Below are positions 17,052 through 25,354 of a stretch of 64,000 nt of DNA, one piece after another. The notes under the pieces were generated by a model, which saw only the letters and a program-made list of their open reading frames with translations, was not told where the DNA came from and ran no database searches. Every line of letters begins with the position of its first letter. Within the stretch, counting starts at the first letter, position 1. The stretch comes from Mesorhizobium sp. M4B.F.Ca.ET.203.01.1.1. GTDB lineage: Bacteria; Pseudomonadota; Alphaproteobacteria; Rhizobiales; Rhizobiaceae. The DNA is taken from NCBI RefSeq assembly GCF_004791025.1, contig NZ_SRUO01000002.1, forward strand, positions 186,001 through 250,000, in the 5' to 3' direction. Position numbers and translations under genes: made by a program.

Positions 17052-17540
17052 TCAGCGAGCGTCCTTGCCACGCGCATGCAGACGCGGCTGCATTAGAATG
17101 CCGCCAAACTGGACTGCATAGCCGACGAAGGCGGCCACCCAGAGCACAGCTGAGACATGAAGGAAGATTGAGTAGGAAGGCGCCATGGAAGCCGCCACGC
17201 GCAAGATGGCAGCTATGACGATGGCACCGAAAACCGCGCATGTCGCGCTATTTGCTCTCAATTCTCGGCCAGTGTGGCCGAAGGTGGCGCGCGTCATGAC
17301 GGCAAGCGTCATACAGGCGATCGCGCCCACCGCCAAGGCGTGAATTCCCGCCGCCATTGGGATGGTCTCCGGGGCGAAGGCGGACAGCCCGGCAAGCAGA
17401 AGTCCAACCGGTACAAAGACGAATGCGATGTGCAGGATCACAAGCAGGGGGTCGGACAGCGTCCGGGTGCCCGCCCAGCGGGCGAGTCGGACAGCATTGA
17501 AGATTGCGCCTGCGATCAGCAGAACGCCGGTACCCTTTGC
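17052..17540 (-). pseudogene. nnrS: nnrS C-terminal half, separated from its N-terminal half by an inversion
   Basis: From about 17534 downward the frame reads GTGVLLIAGAIFNAVRLARW, HALAVGAIACMTLAVMTRAT, FGHTGREL and a final SAVLWVAAFVGYAVQFGGIL. This is the second half of NnrS, the haem-copper membrane protein linked to NO tolerance. The residues encoded just before it on this strand (17541-17630) are not NnrS; they are the reverse complement of the promoter of the N-terminal half. About 160 residues are present, which with the 235 residues of the other half gives a normal NnrS length. Confidence 0.85.
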
Positions 17541-17551
17541 TTTGGCATTGT

Positions 17552-17565
17552 TTGCGCTGGGGCAA
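17552..17565 (+). promoter_or_regulatory. NNR-type box upstream of the nnrS N-terminal half
   Basis: TTGCGCTGGGGCAA matches TTGCG-N4-CGCAA at 9 of 10 positions. The centre lies 70 bases before the ATG at 17629, giving a leader of about 29 bases. It sits just inside the left breakpoint of the proposed inversion, so it moved together with the half-gene it controls. Confidence 0.7.
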
Positions 17566-17628
17566 ATTGCACCCGTCAGACATAGGATAGAAGAACAATG
17601 AGGGCATCCCTGCCCGGCGAGGCATATC

Positions 17629-18340
17629 ATGGCAATTCCGCGGACACAGCCAAGCGCTTATCCTGCAATTCTTTCCTATGGCTTCCGGCCCTTCTTTCTA
17701 CTCGGCTCGCTGCAGGCCGGCCTCGCCATTCTTATGTGGTTGCCTCTCTACTACGGCAAGCTTGCAACGCTTAAGCCTGTTTGTGCCTGTGGATTGGCAT
17801 ATCCACGAACTGCTCTTTGGCTATCTGACGGCAGTCATTACCGGGTTCCTGCTTACCGCAATCCCGAACTGGACGGGACGACTGCCGGTTCAGGATTTCC
17901 GCTTGGCCCTGCTGGTATCGATCTGGATCGCGGGCCGGGTCGCCGTGTTCTTCTCGCAGGAAACCGGCTGGCTCCTGAGCGCAGTAATAGATTGCTCATT
18001 TCTTGTTGCCGTAGTGGTTGCAGCAGCGGCGGAAATCATCGCCGGTCGAAACTGGCGGAACCTCAAGGTGCTGTTGCCGGTCGCGACCCTTCTGGTGGCA
18101 AATGTCCTGTTTCATGTCGAAGCCCATTTCGTCGGGATATCCGATACGAGCCGCCGCCTCGGCCTGGGAGCGGTCGTCATTCTCGTCATGGTTATCGGCG
18201 GCCGCATCATACCGAGCTTCACCCGCAATTGGCTGGTTCGCGAAAAGCCGGGACGGCTCCCGACACCCTTTGGCAGATACGATGTTGGGACGATCGCGCT
18301 TTCCGCGGCGGGGCTTGCGGCGTGGACCGTCTATCCTAAG
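17629..18340 (+). pseudogene. nnrS: nnrS N-terminal half, frameshifted and cut off by an inversion
   Basis: The gene starts at ATG 17629 with AILSYGFRPFFLLGSLQAGL and LMWLPLYYGKLATL, the NnrS N-terminal signature. At about 17770 one extra T shifts the frame, after which VPVDWHIHELLFGYLTAVI, AIPNWTGRLPVQDF and VMVIGGRIIPSFTRNWLVRE continue the homology. Similarity ends at GLAAWTVYP near 18337, exactly where the C-terminal half should begin. Downstream codons do not resemble NnrS. The missing half lies 90 bases upstream of this start on the other strand. Confidence 0.87.
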
Positions 18341-18439
18341 GATCGCAGACGACGGCGAACAGATGGCATCACTTGTCGATGGGCGGTCGTCCGTGACACA
18401 GTCTGGAATCGGATTGTTGAAGCCGGGGAGGAATGGCAG

Positions 18440-19146
18440 TTGGCAAGCCTCGATCGATCGCTGATTGCCGGGTTGTTGGTCTATCGAGGGCATGACTACC
18501 GCGGATCTCGATCGAATAGTCGGGCAGGCGAAGTCGATGCGGATCGCTCGGGACCAGCCGGTTTTCGAGCAGGAGCAGGAAGCACATTCCTTTTTCCTAC
18601 TGCTGGACGGCCACGTGCGCGTGGTGAAATCGACGCCCGACGGTCATGAGGTGACGGTGCGCTACATAAGTCCAGGAGAACTGATGGGCATCGCTTATGC
18701 GCTTGGCCGCACCACCTATCCAGCGAACGCAATCGCCGCCGTCGATTGCGTGGTTCTGGCCTGGCCAAGCCATCTCTAGGCCGACATTCGCTGCCAGTTT
18801 CCCGAGCTTCAGCGCCAACACCTACAAGGCTGTCGGCACAAGGCTCCAAGATGCCCATGCGCGTGTCATCGAGATGGCCACCGAGCAGGTGGACCAGCGC
18901 GTCGCCCATGCGCTGCTCAAGCTGGTCAAGCAGACTGGCAAGAAGACCGTAGAAGGAATTCTCATCGACTTCGCCATCTCACGACAGGACATTGCCGAGA
19001 TGACGGGCACGACACTCCATACGGTGAGCCGGCTGCTGTCGGCATGGGAAGACCAGGGATTGGTCAAAAGCGGGCGTCAAAAGGTGACCGTAGTCGAACC
19101 TCACCGGCTCCTTCTGATCGCGGAAGGCCGTGCCGAGAAAAGCTAG
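18440..19146 (+). pseudogene. nnrR: nnrR-type Crp/Fnr regulator with two frameshifts
   Basis: The protein can be followed in three frames. SLDRSLIAGLL begins after a possible TTG at 18440 (GGGGAGGA upstream). One extra base near 18476-18480 shifts it into SIEGMTTADLDRIVGQA and VFEQEQEAHSFFLLLDGHVR. An extra A at about 18778 creates TAG in place of Trp; after it PTFAASFPSFSANTYKAVGT and the helix-turn-helix RQDIAEMTGTTLHTVSRLL continue to the end. The E/T-x-x-S-R recognition helix and the location beside nirK and nnrS identify an NnrR-like NO-responsive activator. Removing two single bases would restore about 235 codons. Confidence 0.85.
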
Positions 19147-19358
19147 TCGGGGTCGGAATTCTCTATCGCCGCCTGCAAATCACTATTGAGTTGTTCCTCG
19201 TCCAGATCGTGCTCCCGTGCTGCGTCGGAAACGGTGTGGAACGAAGCAATCGGGCAGCCGACGCAAAGCATGCCGTGCTGTAGCAGGACCCGGACGGCGG
19301 CCGGCGACCCGTGCATGATTTCGTCCATCGTCGCATCGTCGTTGATCTTGCTTTTCAT
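19143..19358 (-). CDS. DUF1858-type small protein with CVGCP motif
   Basis: A 71-residue protein, MKSKINDDATMDEIMHGSPA then RVLLQHGMLCVGCPIASFHTVSDAAREHDLD and a short acidic end. The pattern of a short helix, G-M-x-C-x-x-C and a following helix is that of DUF1858, a domain also found at the N-terminus of RIC/ScdA-type proteins used in iron-sulfur repair and often encoded beside denitrification genes. The real start is ATG 19358; the frame runs 60 codons further upstream with no similarity. Its stop overlaps the end of the broken nnrR. Confidence 0.8.
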   Translation of the reverse strand: MKSKINDDATMDEIMHGSPAAVRVLLQHGMLCVGCPIASFHTVSDAAREHDLDEEQLNSDLQAAIENSDPD

Positions 19359-19414
19359 GCCGCTTGCTCGCGTCTTGGAAGCGGGTATCTTGCATCCTCT
19401 TTCCGGGAGGCTCG

Positions 19415-19428
19415 TTGCGCTGAGACAA
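19415..19428 (-). promoter_or_regulatory. possible NNR-type box upstream of the DUF1858 gene
   Basis: TTGCGCTGAGACAA matches TTGCG-N4-CGCAA at 8 of 10 positions. The spacing predicts a transcript start near 19380, about 22 bases before the ATG, the same geometry as the other boxes here. Confidence 0.45.
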
Positions 19429-19697
19429 AGAGCAAGCAGCTTGCTGCACCCCCTCGCGTCTGAACTACGCAGATCGTCGACCGCGTCAGAAACGGCTTGG
19501 CCGTCCCAATGGTTACGAAGCGGTTCGCCAAAATTCATTCAGGAAGCAGATCCGGCCACTCAGCGACCGTTTTTCCTCCACGCAATGGCAGCTTCGCGCC
19601 TGATATCGGCCGATGCGGTAAGGTTTGGCGTTTCCCAAAAGAGGTCATTGCTACCGGCCTTGGGGAGGCCAATTGTGATCAATTCAGATCGCTGGGC

Positions 19698-19925
19698 CGC
19701 GCCGCTGAAGCGATCGATCCTGAAATCATCGAGCGGCGTTTCGTTACGACCGGTCGTAATGAGTTCGGCCATGGCATCGCCGACGGCCGGACCGAGTTGG
19801 GCCGTGTCCGCAGAAGCCGAAGGCGTGGAACAGTCCCGGCGTCGTCGCCGAGCATCCATGACCGGCAGCCTATCCCGCACATCCCTCGCAGTACTCCTCC
19901 TGATACTTGGATTCGCCAGGCCATA
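19698..19925 (-). pseudogene. remnant of an FAD-dependent (DAO-type) oxidoreductase C-terminus
   Basis: Fragments in different frames add up to the end of a D-amino-acid-oxidase-type protein: DRLPVMD (frame one), TTPGLFHAFGFCGHG (shifted frame) and QLGPAVGDAMAELITTG followed by ETPLDDFRIDRF (back in the first frame). The order and spacing match the C-terminal end of family members, which usually read DGLPVIG, GLFHAFGFSGHG, QLGPAVG, TPIDLxPFRxDRF. The rest of the gene is absent. This is a degraded leftover with no predicted activity. Confidence 0.6.
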
Positions 19926-20565
19926 CGAGAGAATACGAAGGAAAGGGTTGGCTAACCACCCGCTAACGTATTGATTTTCTGTAGAAAACGATGGCCCTCC
20001 AGCCTGACATGACCATTGATTTCGCACGCGAAAAATGCGTCAATCTGGGGCGTGACGGTACTCTCTCCAACGGCCAAGGGCGCAGGCGGGCGCTACAAGG
20101 TGGCGTAAAATTGGCCGACTGCTGCCGATAGTTGCCGAAACCTCAAAAAATTTTTGCGGCATTTTTTGTCTTTGAAATTAATAGCGTAATTTTTTTACGG
20201 CCTTCATGCCGGAATTGTAGCAGACCAGGAAATATTGGGCAGTAATTTCAATGGGTTATACGCCAAGTAAATAATCGAGTGGGAGTAGGGGTCAGCGTAG
20301 TCTGGAGTGCTCCATAAATCCGCTTTTGTGCAAGAATAAACGATAGCGGAACGTTCAACCTCCAAGGTCTGATGTCGTGAGCCGACCCCAAGTCGCCCTT
20401 CGGCAGCATCCGCGATCGGACCACAAACCACGCCATGTGAGGAAGCCAAAAGGACGTGGTGAGTTGATCGCTGCTGGCGTCGGCACTGCACGCTCGCATT
20501 CGCGGTAGGACTAGCATACGCTCGCCGTGCCGAAGCTTCGACCTATGGGCAGGCAGGACACAGGC
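19926..20565. other. gene-free stretch with an AT-rich patch
   Basis: No convincing coding sequence is visible on either strand. Between about 20137 and 20215 the composition drops sharply to AT, with a near-palindrome CAAAAAATTTTTG and a small hairpin CGTAA-TTTTT-TTACG. The remainder has GC like the genome average but only short unmatched frames. It probably holds the cyclase promoter and decayed sequence. Confidence 0.5.
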
Positions 20566-22317
20566 ATGGAGCGACGCCTCACCGCAATTCTTGCTGCCGA
20601 CGTCGTCGGCTACAGCCGCCTCATGGGAGCCGACGAGGTTGGCAGGCTTGCACAGCTGAAGAGGCTTCGCGCTGAAGTGATCGAGCCCAAGATCACAGCA
20701 TCGCACGGACGCATCGTCGGTTCCGCTGGCGACAGCCTTCTTGTCGGATTCGCCAGCGCAGTCCACGCGGTGCAGTGTGCGGTCGAAGCCCAGGAGGGTT
20801 TGGCCGCTCTCAATGCAAGTTTGCCCGAAGACAAGCGCATGACTTTCCGCATGGGAGTGAATTTGGGCGACGTGATTGCACAGGACGATACGATCTACGG
20901 TGATGGCGTGAACATCGCCGCGCGGCTCGAGAAGCTTGCAGAACCTGGCGGCGTCTGCGTCGCGAGCAACGTCTACGAGCAGGTCAAAGGCAAACTGGAC
21001 TATGCCTACACCGACCTCGGCAGCCATCAGGTCCACAACATCGTGGAGGCGGTGCGCGCCTATCGGGTCAGTCGAGCAAAACCCACTTCGGCATTCTCGA
21101 CACGGGACACGCTGACGCTTCCCGAAAAACCGTCCATCGCGGTCTTGCCATTCGACAACATGAGTGGCGACCCCGAGCAGGGCTACTTCGCTGACGGCAT
21201 GGTTGAGGAGATCATCACCGCGCTGTCCCGGACGCGCTGGCTGTTCGTCATCGCGCGCAACTCGAGCTTTACCTACAAGGGGCGGGCAGTGGACATCAAG
21301 CAGGTCGGACGCGAGCTTGGTGTGCGCTACGTGCTTGAAGGGAGCGTGCGCAAGGCGGCGAGCAGGATTCGCATCACCGGGCAGCTTATCGACGCGACAA
21401 CGGGAGCACATCTATGGGCCGACCGTTTCGACGGCGGGCTGGAGGACGTTTTTGACCTGCAGGAGGAAGTCACCCGCAGTGTCGTTGGAGCGATCGCTCC
21501 GAAGCTGGAACAGGCAGAGATCGAGCGGGCCAAGCGCAAGCCGACCGAGCACCTTGACGCTTACGACTACTATCTGCGCGGGATAGCAAGCCTCCACCAG
21601 TTGACCAGGGAATCCACCGCAGACGCCCTTCAGTTGTTTTACAAAGCCATCGAACTCGACCCTGAATTTGCCTCGGCATACGGCATGGCCGCCTGGTGTG
21701 CCGTCATGCGCAAGGCCAACGGCTGGATGACGGATCGCAAGCAGGAAACCGCCGAAACCGAGCGCCTGGCTCTGAAGGCCGTGGATTTGGGCAGGGATGA
21801 CGCGATCGCTCTTTCCCGCGGCGGGACCGCGCTCGCCTACGTCGTGGGCGACAATAATAGCGGGGCAGCGTTCATTGATCGCGCGCTTGCGCTCAATCCG
21901 AACCTGGCTACCGCGTGGCTATTCAGCGGCTGGGTCAGGGCCGACCTCGGCGATACGGAAACTTCGCTCCGGCACCTGGCGACCGCGATACGCATGAGCC
22001 CAGTCGACCCGCTCATGTTCGACATGCAGAATGCGGTTGCGGTGGCTCATCTCTTCGCTGGTCGATTTGAGGAGGCATCATCTTGGGCTGAAAGGTCGTT
22101 GCGGGAAAAGCCCGACTTTTTGGGGTCGTTGCGCTTTGCCGCTGCAAGCTATGCTCACGCGGGCCGAACCGAGGATGCGCAAAAAGTGGTGAGCCGAATG
22201 CTCGCCCTCGATCCCGGCCAACGAATTTCCAATCTCGCCGACGTCGTTTCAACTAGCCGTCCGGCCGATATGGCTCTGCTTGCAGAAGGTTTGCGAAAGG
22301 CGGGGCTGCCGGAATAG
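20566..22317 (+). CDS. class III adenylate/guanylate cyclase with TolB-like and TPR regions
   Basis: About 583 residues. The N-terminal cyclase homology domain shows ILAADVVGYSRLMGADE (metal-binding Asp), GSAGDSLLVGFASAV, FRMGVNLGDVI and YGDGVNIAARLE. A middle segment PSIAVLPFDNMSGDPEQGYF, GMVEEIITALSR and GVRYVLEGSVRK is the TolB-like N-terminal domain commonly fused to these cyclases. The rest is TPR-like helices (ALQLFYKAIELDPEFASAY, AFIDRALALNPNLATAW). Such multi-copy cyclases are a rhizobial trait; the signal sensed is unknown. ATG at 20566 (MERRLTAILAAD) matches usual family starts; ATGs at 20545 and a frame from 20527 exist. No partner gene is adjacent. Confidence 0.88.
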   Translation: MERRLTAILAADVVGYSRLMGADEVGRLAQLKRLRAEVIEPKITASHGRIVGSAGDSLLVGFASAVHAVQCAVEAQEGLAALNASLPEDKRMTFRMGVNLGDVIAQDDTIYGDGVNIAARLEKLAEPGGVCVASNVYEQVKGKLDYAYTDLGSHQVHNIVEAVRAYRVSRAKPTSAFSTRDTLTLPEKPSIAVLPFDNMSGDPEQGYFADGMVEEIITALSRTRWLFVIARNSSFTYKGRAVDIKQVGRELGVRYVLEGSVRKAASRIRITGQLIDATTGAHLWADRFDGGLEDVFDLQEEVTRSVVGAIAPKLEQAEIERAKRKPTEHLDAYDYYLRGIASLHQLTRESTADALQLFYKAIELDPEFASAYGMAAWCAVMRKANGWMTDRKQETAETERLALKAVDLGRDDAIALSRGGTALAYVVGDNNSGAAFIDRALALNPNLATAWLFSGWVRADLGDTETSLRHLATAIRMSPVDPLMFDMQNAVAVAHLFAGRFEEASSWAERSLREKPDFLGSLRFAAASYAHAGRTEDAQKVVSRMLALDPGQRISNLADVVSTSRPADMALLAEGLRKAGLPE

Positions 22318-22535
22318 CGCTGTCAGGCTGGCGCATCGATCGCGAGTTGGTAGTTATGACGTGGGCAGCCTGGTGGCACGATGTCGCCGCCAGATAGCAA
22401 CCAGATCCGTCATGTCGGCGGCCCTCGCGACCAATGGGGTTGGGGTTTCGATTAGCCCAAGCGGCGCAGGCGATCGCTCATTGGCTGGAAGTCACGTGTG
22501 CCTGCCAGGGGTCCCCGGATAATTGAGATTCGGGG

Positions 22536-22566
22536 GCTCCGGCGGAGAATGGGTCTCCGCCGGAGC
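22536..22566. terminator. strong hairpin between the cyclase and the polyamine importer
   Basis: A 13-bp perfect GC-rich stem (GCTCCGGCGGAGA) closes a 5-base loop, eight bases beyond the stop of the minus-strand substrate-binding gene. No T run follows on either strand. It sits between convergent genes and may serve both. Confidence 0.65.
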
Positions 22567-22574
22567 ACGCAACA

Positions 22575-23606
22575 TCACTTCATCAGGTCGGTCCAGATAC
22601 GGGTATAGAGTTCGTCGACCTCGGCGGGGCAGACTTCCTGCCAGCCGCCGGCGGCAATGTACTCCGCCGGAATGTTCAACTCGGGCGCGGCCTTGATGTC
22701 GTCGCGCATGAATTGGGTCGAGCCCTTGATGCCGTTGGCATAGGTCGCGAAGTTCGAAATCAGGGCCGCGTTTTCAGGCGCCATGATGAAGTTCAGGAAC
22801 TTCTTGGCATTGTCCGGATGCGGCGCGTCGGCGAGAATTGCTACGCTGTCCATGAACAGCGAATAGCCTTCCTTGGGGAAGCCGAGCTTTATGTCGGCAT
22901 TGACCTGCCGCGCCCGGAATGCGGCGCCATTGTAGTAGAGCTGGGCCAGCGTATCGCGGCTGTCCATCTTTTCGATGCCGTAATCCATCGAGACCCAGGA
23001 CTTCTTGGCTTCAAGCAGCTTGTCTCGAACCTTCTTCAGCAGCGCCTTGTCTCCGGTGCACCAAGTGCCGCCCACGTACCGGATGGCGGCATAGAGAACA
23101 TCGTTCTTCTCGGGCACGACATTGATCTTGCCCTTCAGTTCCTGCGGCGGATCGAGCCAGATTGCGCTGGTGTTGATGTCACCCTTGTAGACGGAAGTGG
23201 CAACGACCGGCCCAGTCATACCCCACTGCCACGGCACAGAGTAATGACGGCCCGGATCCCAGCTGACATTCACCCAGCGTTCGTCGACATTCTTGAAATT
23301 CGGCATCTGGTCGGGCCGCGATTCAAGGAGGAGCCCCTCTTTGATCCAGATCGGCACGAAATTGGCCGACGGAACCACCATGTCGAAACCCGAGCCGCCC
23401 GCCCTGACCTTGGACAGCGCGGTATCGTTGGAGTCGTAGTCCGTCACCGTGACCTTGATGCCGGTTTCCTTCTTGAATTTTTCCAGGAGTTCCGGGCTGG
23501 TGTAGTTGCCCCAGTTGTAGAGGCTCAATTCTTCCTCCGCGAGGGCCGCTGAACTTGCTGCCGCGAGCAGCATCGCCGATGTCAGCGCCGTCAATATGGA
23601 TCGCAT
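22575..23606 (-). CDS. polyamine-type ABC transporter substrate-binding protein (PotD/PotF family)
   Basis: A 343-residue periplasmic protein with a Sec signal ending AAASSAALA. The mature start EEELSLYNWGNYTSPELLEKF is the PotD/PotF signature, followed by TGIKVTVTDYDSNDTALSKVR, GFDMVVPSANFVPIWI and YSVPWQWGMTGPVVAT. The polyamine-binding aspartates and aromatic residues cannot be assigned reliably, so the ligand may differ. ATG at 23606 is preferred, with GAGGAG nine bases before it; a GTG at 23615 would abut that site. Last gene of the operon that begins with the amidohydrolase. Confidence 0.9.
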   Translation of the reverse strand: MRSILTALTSAMLLAAASSAALAEEELSLYNWGNYTSPELLEKFKKETGIKVTVTDYDSNDTALSKVRAGGSGFDMVVPSANFVPIWIKEGLLLESRPDQMPNFKNVDERWVNVSWDPGRHYSVPWQWGMTGPVVATSVYKGDINTSAIWLDPPQELKGKINVVPEKNDVLYAAIRYVGGTWCTGDKALLKKVRDKLLEAKKSWVSMDYGIEKMDSRDTLAQLYYNGAAFRARQVNADIKLGFPKEGYSLFMDSVAILADAPHPDNAKKFLNFIMAPENAALISNFATYANGIKGSTQFMRDDIKAAPELNIPAEYIAAGGWQEVCPAEVDELYTRIWTDLMK

Positions 23607-23631
23607 GCTTGTCACTCCTCTGTAAGGTTGC

Positions 23632-24438
23632 TTATTTTTTGCGGTTGATCAGATGCACGGCCGTCACCAGAAGGATCGAGGGCACCAGAAGCATGGTGGC
23701 GGCAGCATTGACTTCGGGGGTCATGTCTCGACGGATCTGACCCAGCATGTAGGTCGGCAGGGTTTCCTGTCCGCCGGACTTCACCAGATCGGTGATGACG
23801 ACATCATCGAGCGAAATGACGAAGGCCAGCATGAAACCCGCTACGATGCCGGGCGCCAGCCTCGGAAGCGTCACATGCAGGAACGCCTTCCACGGATCCG
23901 CATAGAGATCGGCTGCCGCGGTTTCGAGGGTCAGATCCATGCCTTCCAGCCGAGCGCGGATCGGCAGATACGCAAACGGGATGCAGAAGGCCGTGTGCGC
24001 CAGGACCAGATAGCCGGTGCCCGAGTAGCCGGTTGCCGACTTGACTGCGGCGAACACGATCAGAAGCGAGATGGCCGTTACGATTTCAGGAACGATCAGA
24101 GGCTGGTTGATCAGGGCGTAGGAGACCAACTGCCCGCGATAGGCGTCGGTTCGGGTCATGGCAATGGCAGCCATCGTGGCCATGACGGTCGCCAGGACGC
24201 CGGCCACGGTGGCAAGAAACAAAGAGAAGAGGGCTGCGTTAATGATCAGGTCGTTGTGCCAGGCCTTGACGAACCAATCGAACGAGAAGCCGCCCCAGAC
24301 GCCGAGCGAGGAGGTCGCGTTGAAGGCGAACACGACGAGGATGAGGATCGGCAAATAGAGAGCGACGATCGCCAATCGCGCAATGATGCTGAAGCCTGGC
24401 TGCGCCTTCAAATCGAATGCGTGCTGACTAGCCGCCAT
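23632..24438 (-). CDS. polyamine-type ABC transporter permease (PotC family)
   Basis: A 268-residue inner-membrane permease with about six helices. The BPD loop reads ETAAADLYADPWKAFLHVTL then PRLAPGIVAGFMLAFVISLDDVVIT; the phrase SLDDVVIT is typical of PotC. AAGGAG lies seven bases before ATG 24438; an ATG two codons upstream is too close to it. The start overlaps the end of the preceding permease gene by 11 bases. Confidence 0.92.
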   Translation of the reverse strand: MAASQHAFDLKAQPGFSIIARLAIVALYLPILILVVFAFNATSSLGVWGGFSFDWFVKAWHNDLIINAALFSLFLATVAGVLATVMATMAAIAMTRTDAYRGQLVSYALINQPLIVPEIVTAISLLIVFAAVKSATGYSGTGYLVLAHTAFCIPFAYLPIRARLEGMDLTLETAAADLYADPWKAFLHVTLPRLAPGIVAGFMLAFVISLDDVVITDLVKSGGQETLPTYMLGQIRRDMTPEVNAAATMLLVPSILLVTAVHLINRKK

Positions 24439-25354
24439 GCGCATTCTCCTTACCCGAACTTCCGCGGATGTAGATGATGAGCGCCACTGTCACGATCACC
24501 AGGAGGCAGATGGACAGTGCTGCCCCGAGGGGCCAGTTTCGACCCTGACCGAACTGCAGTTCGATCAGGTTGCCCATCATCATGTTCTTTCCCCCGCCCA
24601 GGACGCGCGGCGTCACATAGGCGCCGATTGCGGGGATGAAGACGAGGATCGATCCGGCGATCAGGCCCGGCTTGCAGGAGGGGATGACGATATGCCAAAG
24701 CACCTTTGAGCGCGTCGCATAAAGATCGTACCCTGCCTCAACAAGGTTGAAATCCATCCGCTCGAGGCTCGCATAGATCGGCAGCACCATGAGCGGCAGG
24801 TAGACGTAGACGAGCCCCAGGAGAACCGCCCCGTCCGTGAAAAGCATCTGCATGGGCTTGTCGATCAACCCGGCCCAGATGAGGATGTTGTTGACCGGCC
24901 CCTGATTGGACAGGAGGCCCATGATCGCGAAGGTGCGGATCAGAAGATTGGTCCAAAAGGGGATCGTGATCAGCAGCATCCATTGGGACCGGACCTGCTC
25001 GGGCCGGGTGGCGATGTAATAGGCGGTCGGGAAGCCGATGAGCAGCGTGGCCAGCGTCGCTACCAGTGCCAGTTTGATGGAACGCCAGAAGATGATGAGA
25101 TTGGCGTCGGCCAGTACGAGCGTGTCGTCAAAGGGATCCCGCTCCACAAAGACATTCGTCCAGCCGTCGAGGCTGAAGTGACCGAGCGCGACCCCGCCGA
25201 AGGCACCCTTTGCCATCACCGAATAGACAAGCATCACTGCAAGCGGCCCGACAGAGGCGATCACGATGGTCGCTAGCGCCGGCGCCTTGAGCAACCAGCG
25301 GCGCCGGCCTTCGGCGGTTCGGCGTGTGGCCGCCATCTCAGCGATGCTGGACAT
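24428..25354 (-). CDS. polyamine-type ABC transporter permease (PotB family)
   Basis: A 308-residue permease. The helices LATIVIASVGPLAVMLVYSV and LALVATLATLLIGFPTAYYI and the loop YASLERMDFNLVEAGYDLYA are seen, then SKVLWHIVIPSCKPGLIAGSILVFIPAIGAYVTP. Ending the EAA loop with AIGAYVTPRVLGGG is characteristic of PotB. It overlaps the preceding ATPase gene by 17 bases, showing coupled translation. Confidence 0.92.
   Translation of the reverse strand: MSSIAEMAATRRTAEGRRRWLLKAPALATIVIASVGPLAVMLVYSVMAKGAFGGVALGHFSLDGWTNVFVERDPFDDTLVLADANLIIFWRSIKLALVATLATLLIGFPTAYYIATRPEQVRSQWMLLITIPFWTNLLIRTFAIMGLLSNQGPVNNILIWAGLIDKPMQMLFTDGAVLLGLVYVYLPLMVLPIYASLERMDFNLVEAGYDLYATRSKVLWHIVIPSCKPGLIAGSILVFIPAIGAYVTPRVLGGGKNMMMGNLIELQFGQGRNWPLGAALSICLLVIVTVALIIYIRGSSGKENAHGG

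Noticed and set aside
17534..18345. Programmed invertible switch (phase variation) at nnrS
   Set aside because: No inverted repeats of useful length are seen at the two breakpoints and no invertase gene is nearby; nnrS also has a frameshift, so a one-time inversion and decay fit better.
20248..21411. 387-codon open frame on the minus strand
   Set aside because: It is antisense to the cyclase catalytic domain and has no recognisable motif.
22318..22535. Short plus-strand open frame after the cyclase gene
   Set aside because: No similarity, no ribosome site and unusual composition; probably untranslated spacer before the hairpin.
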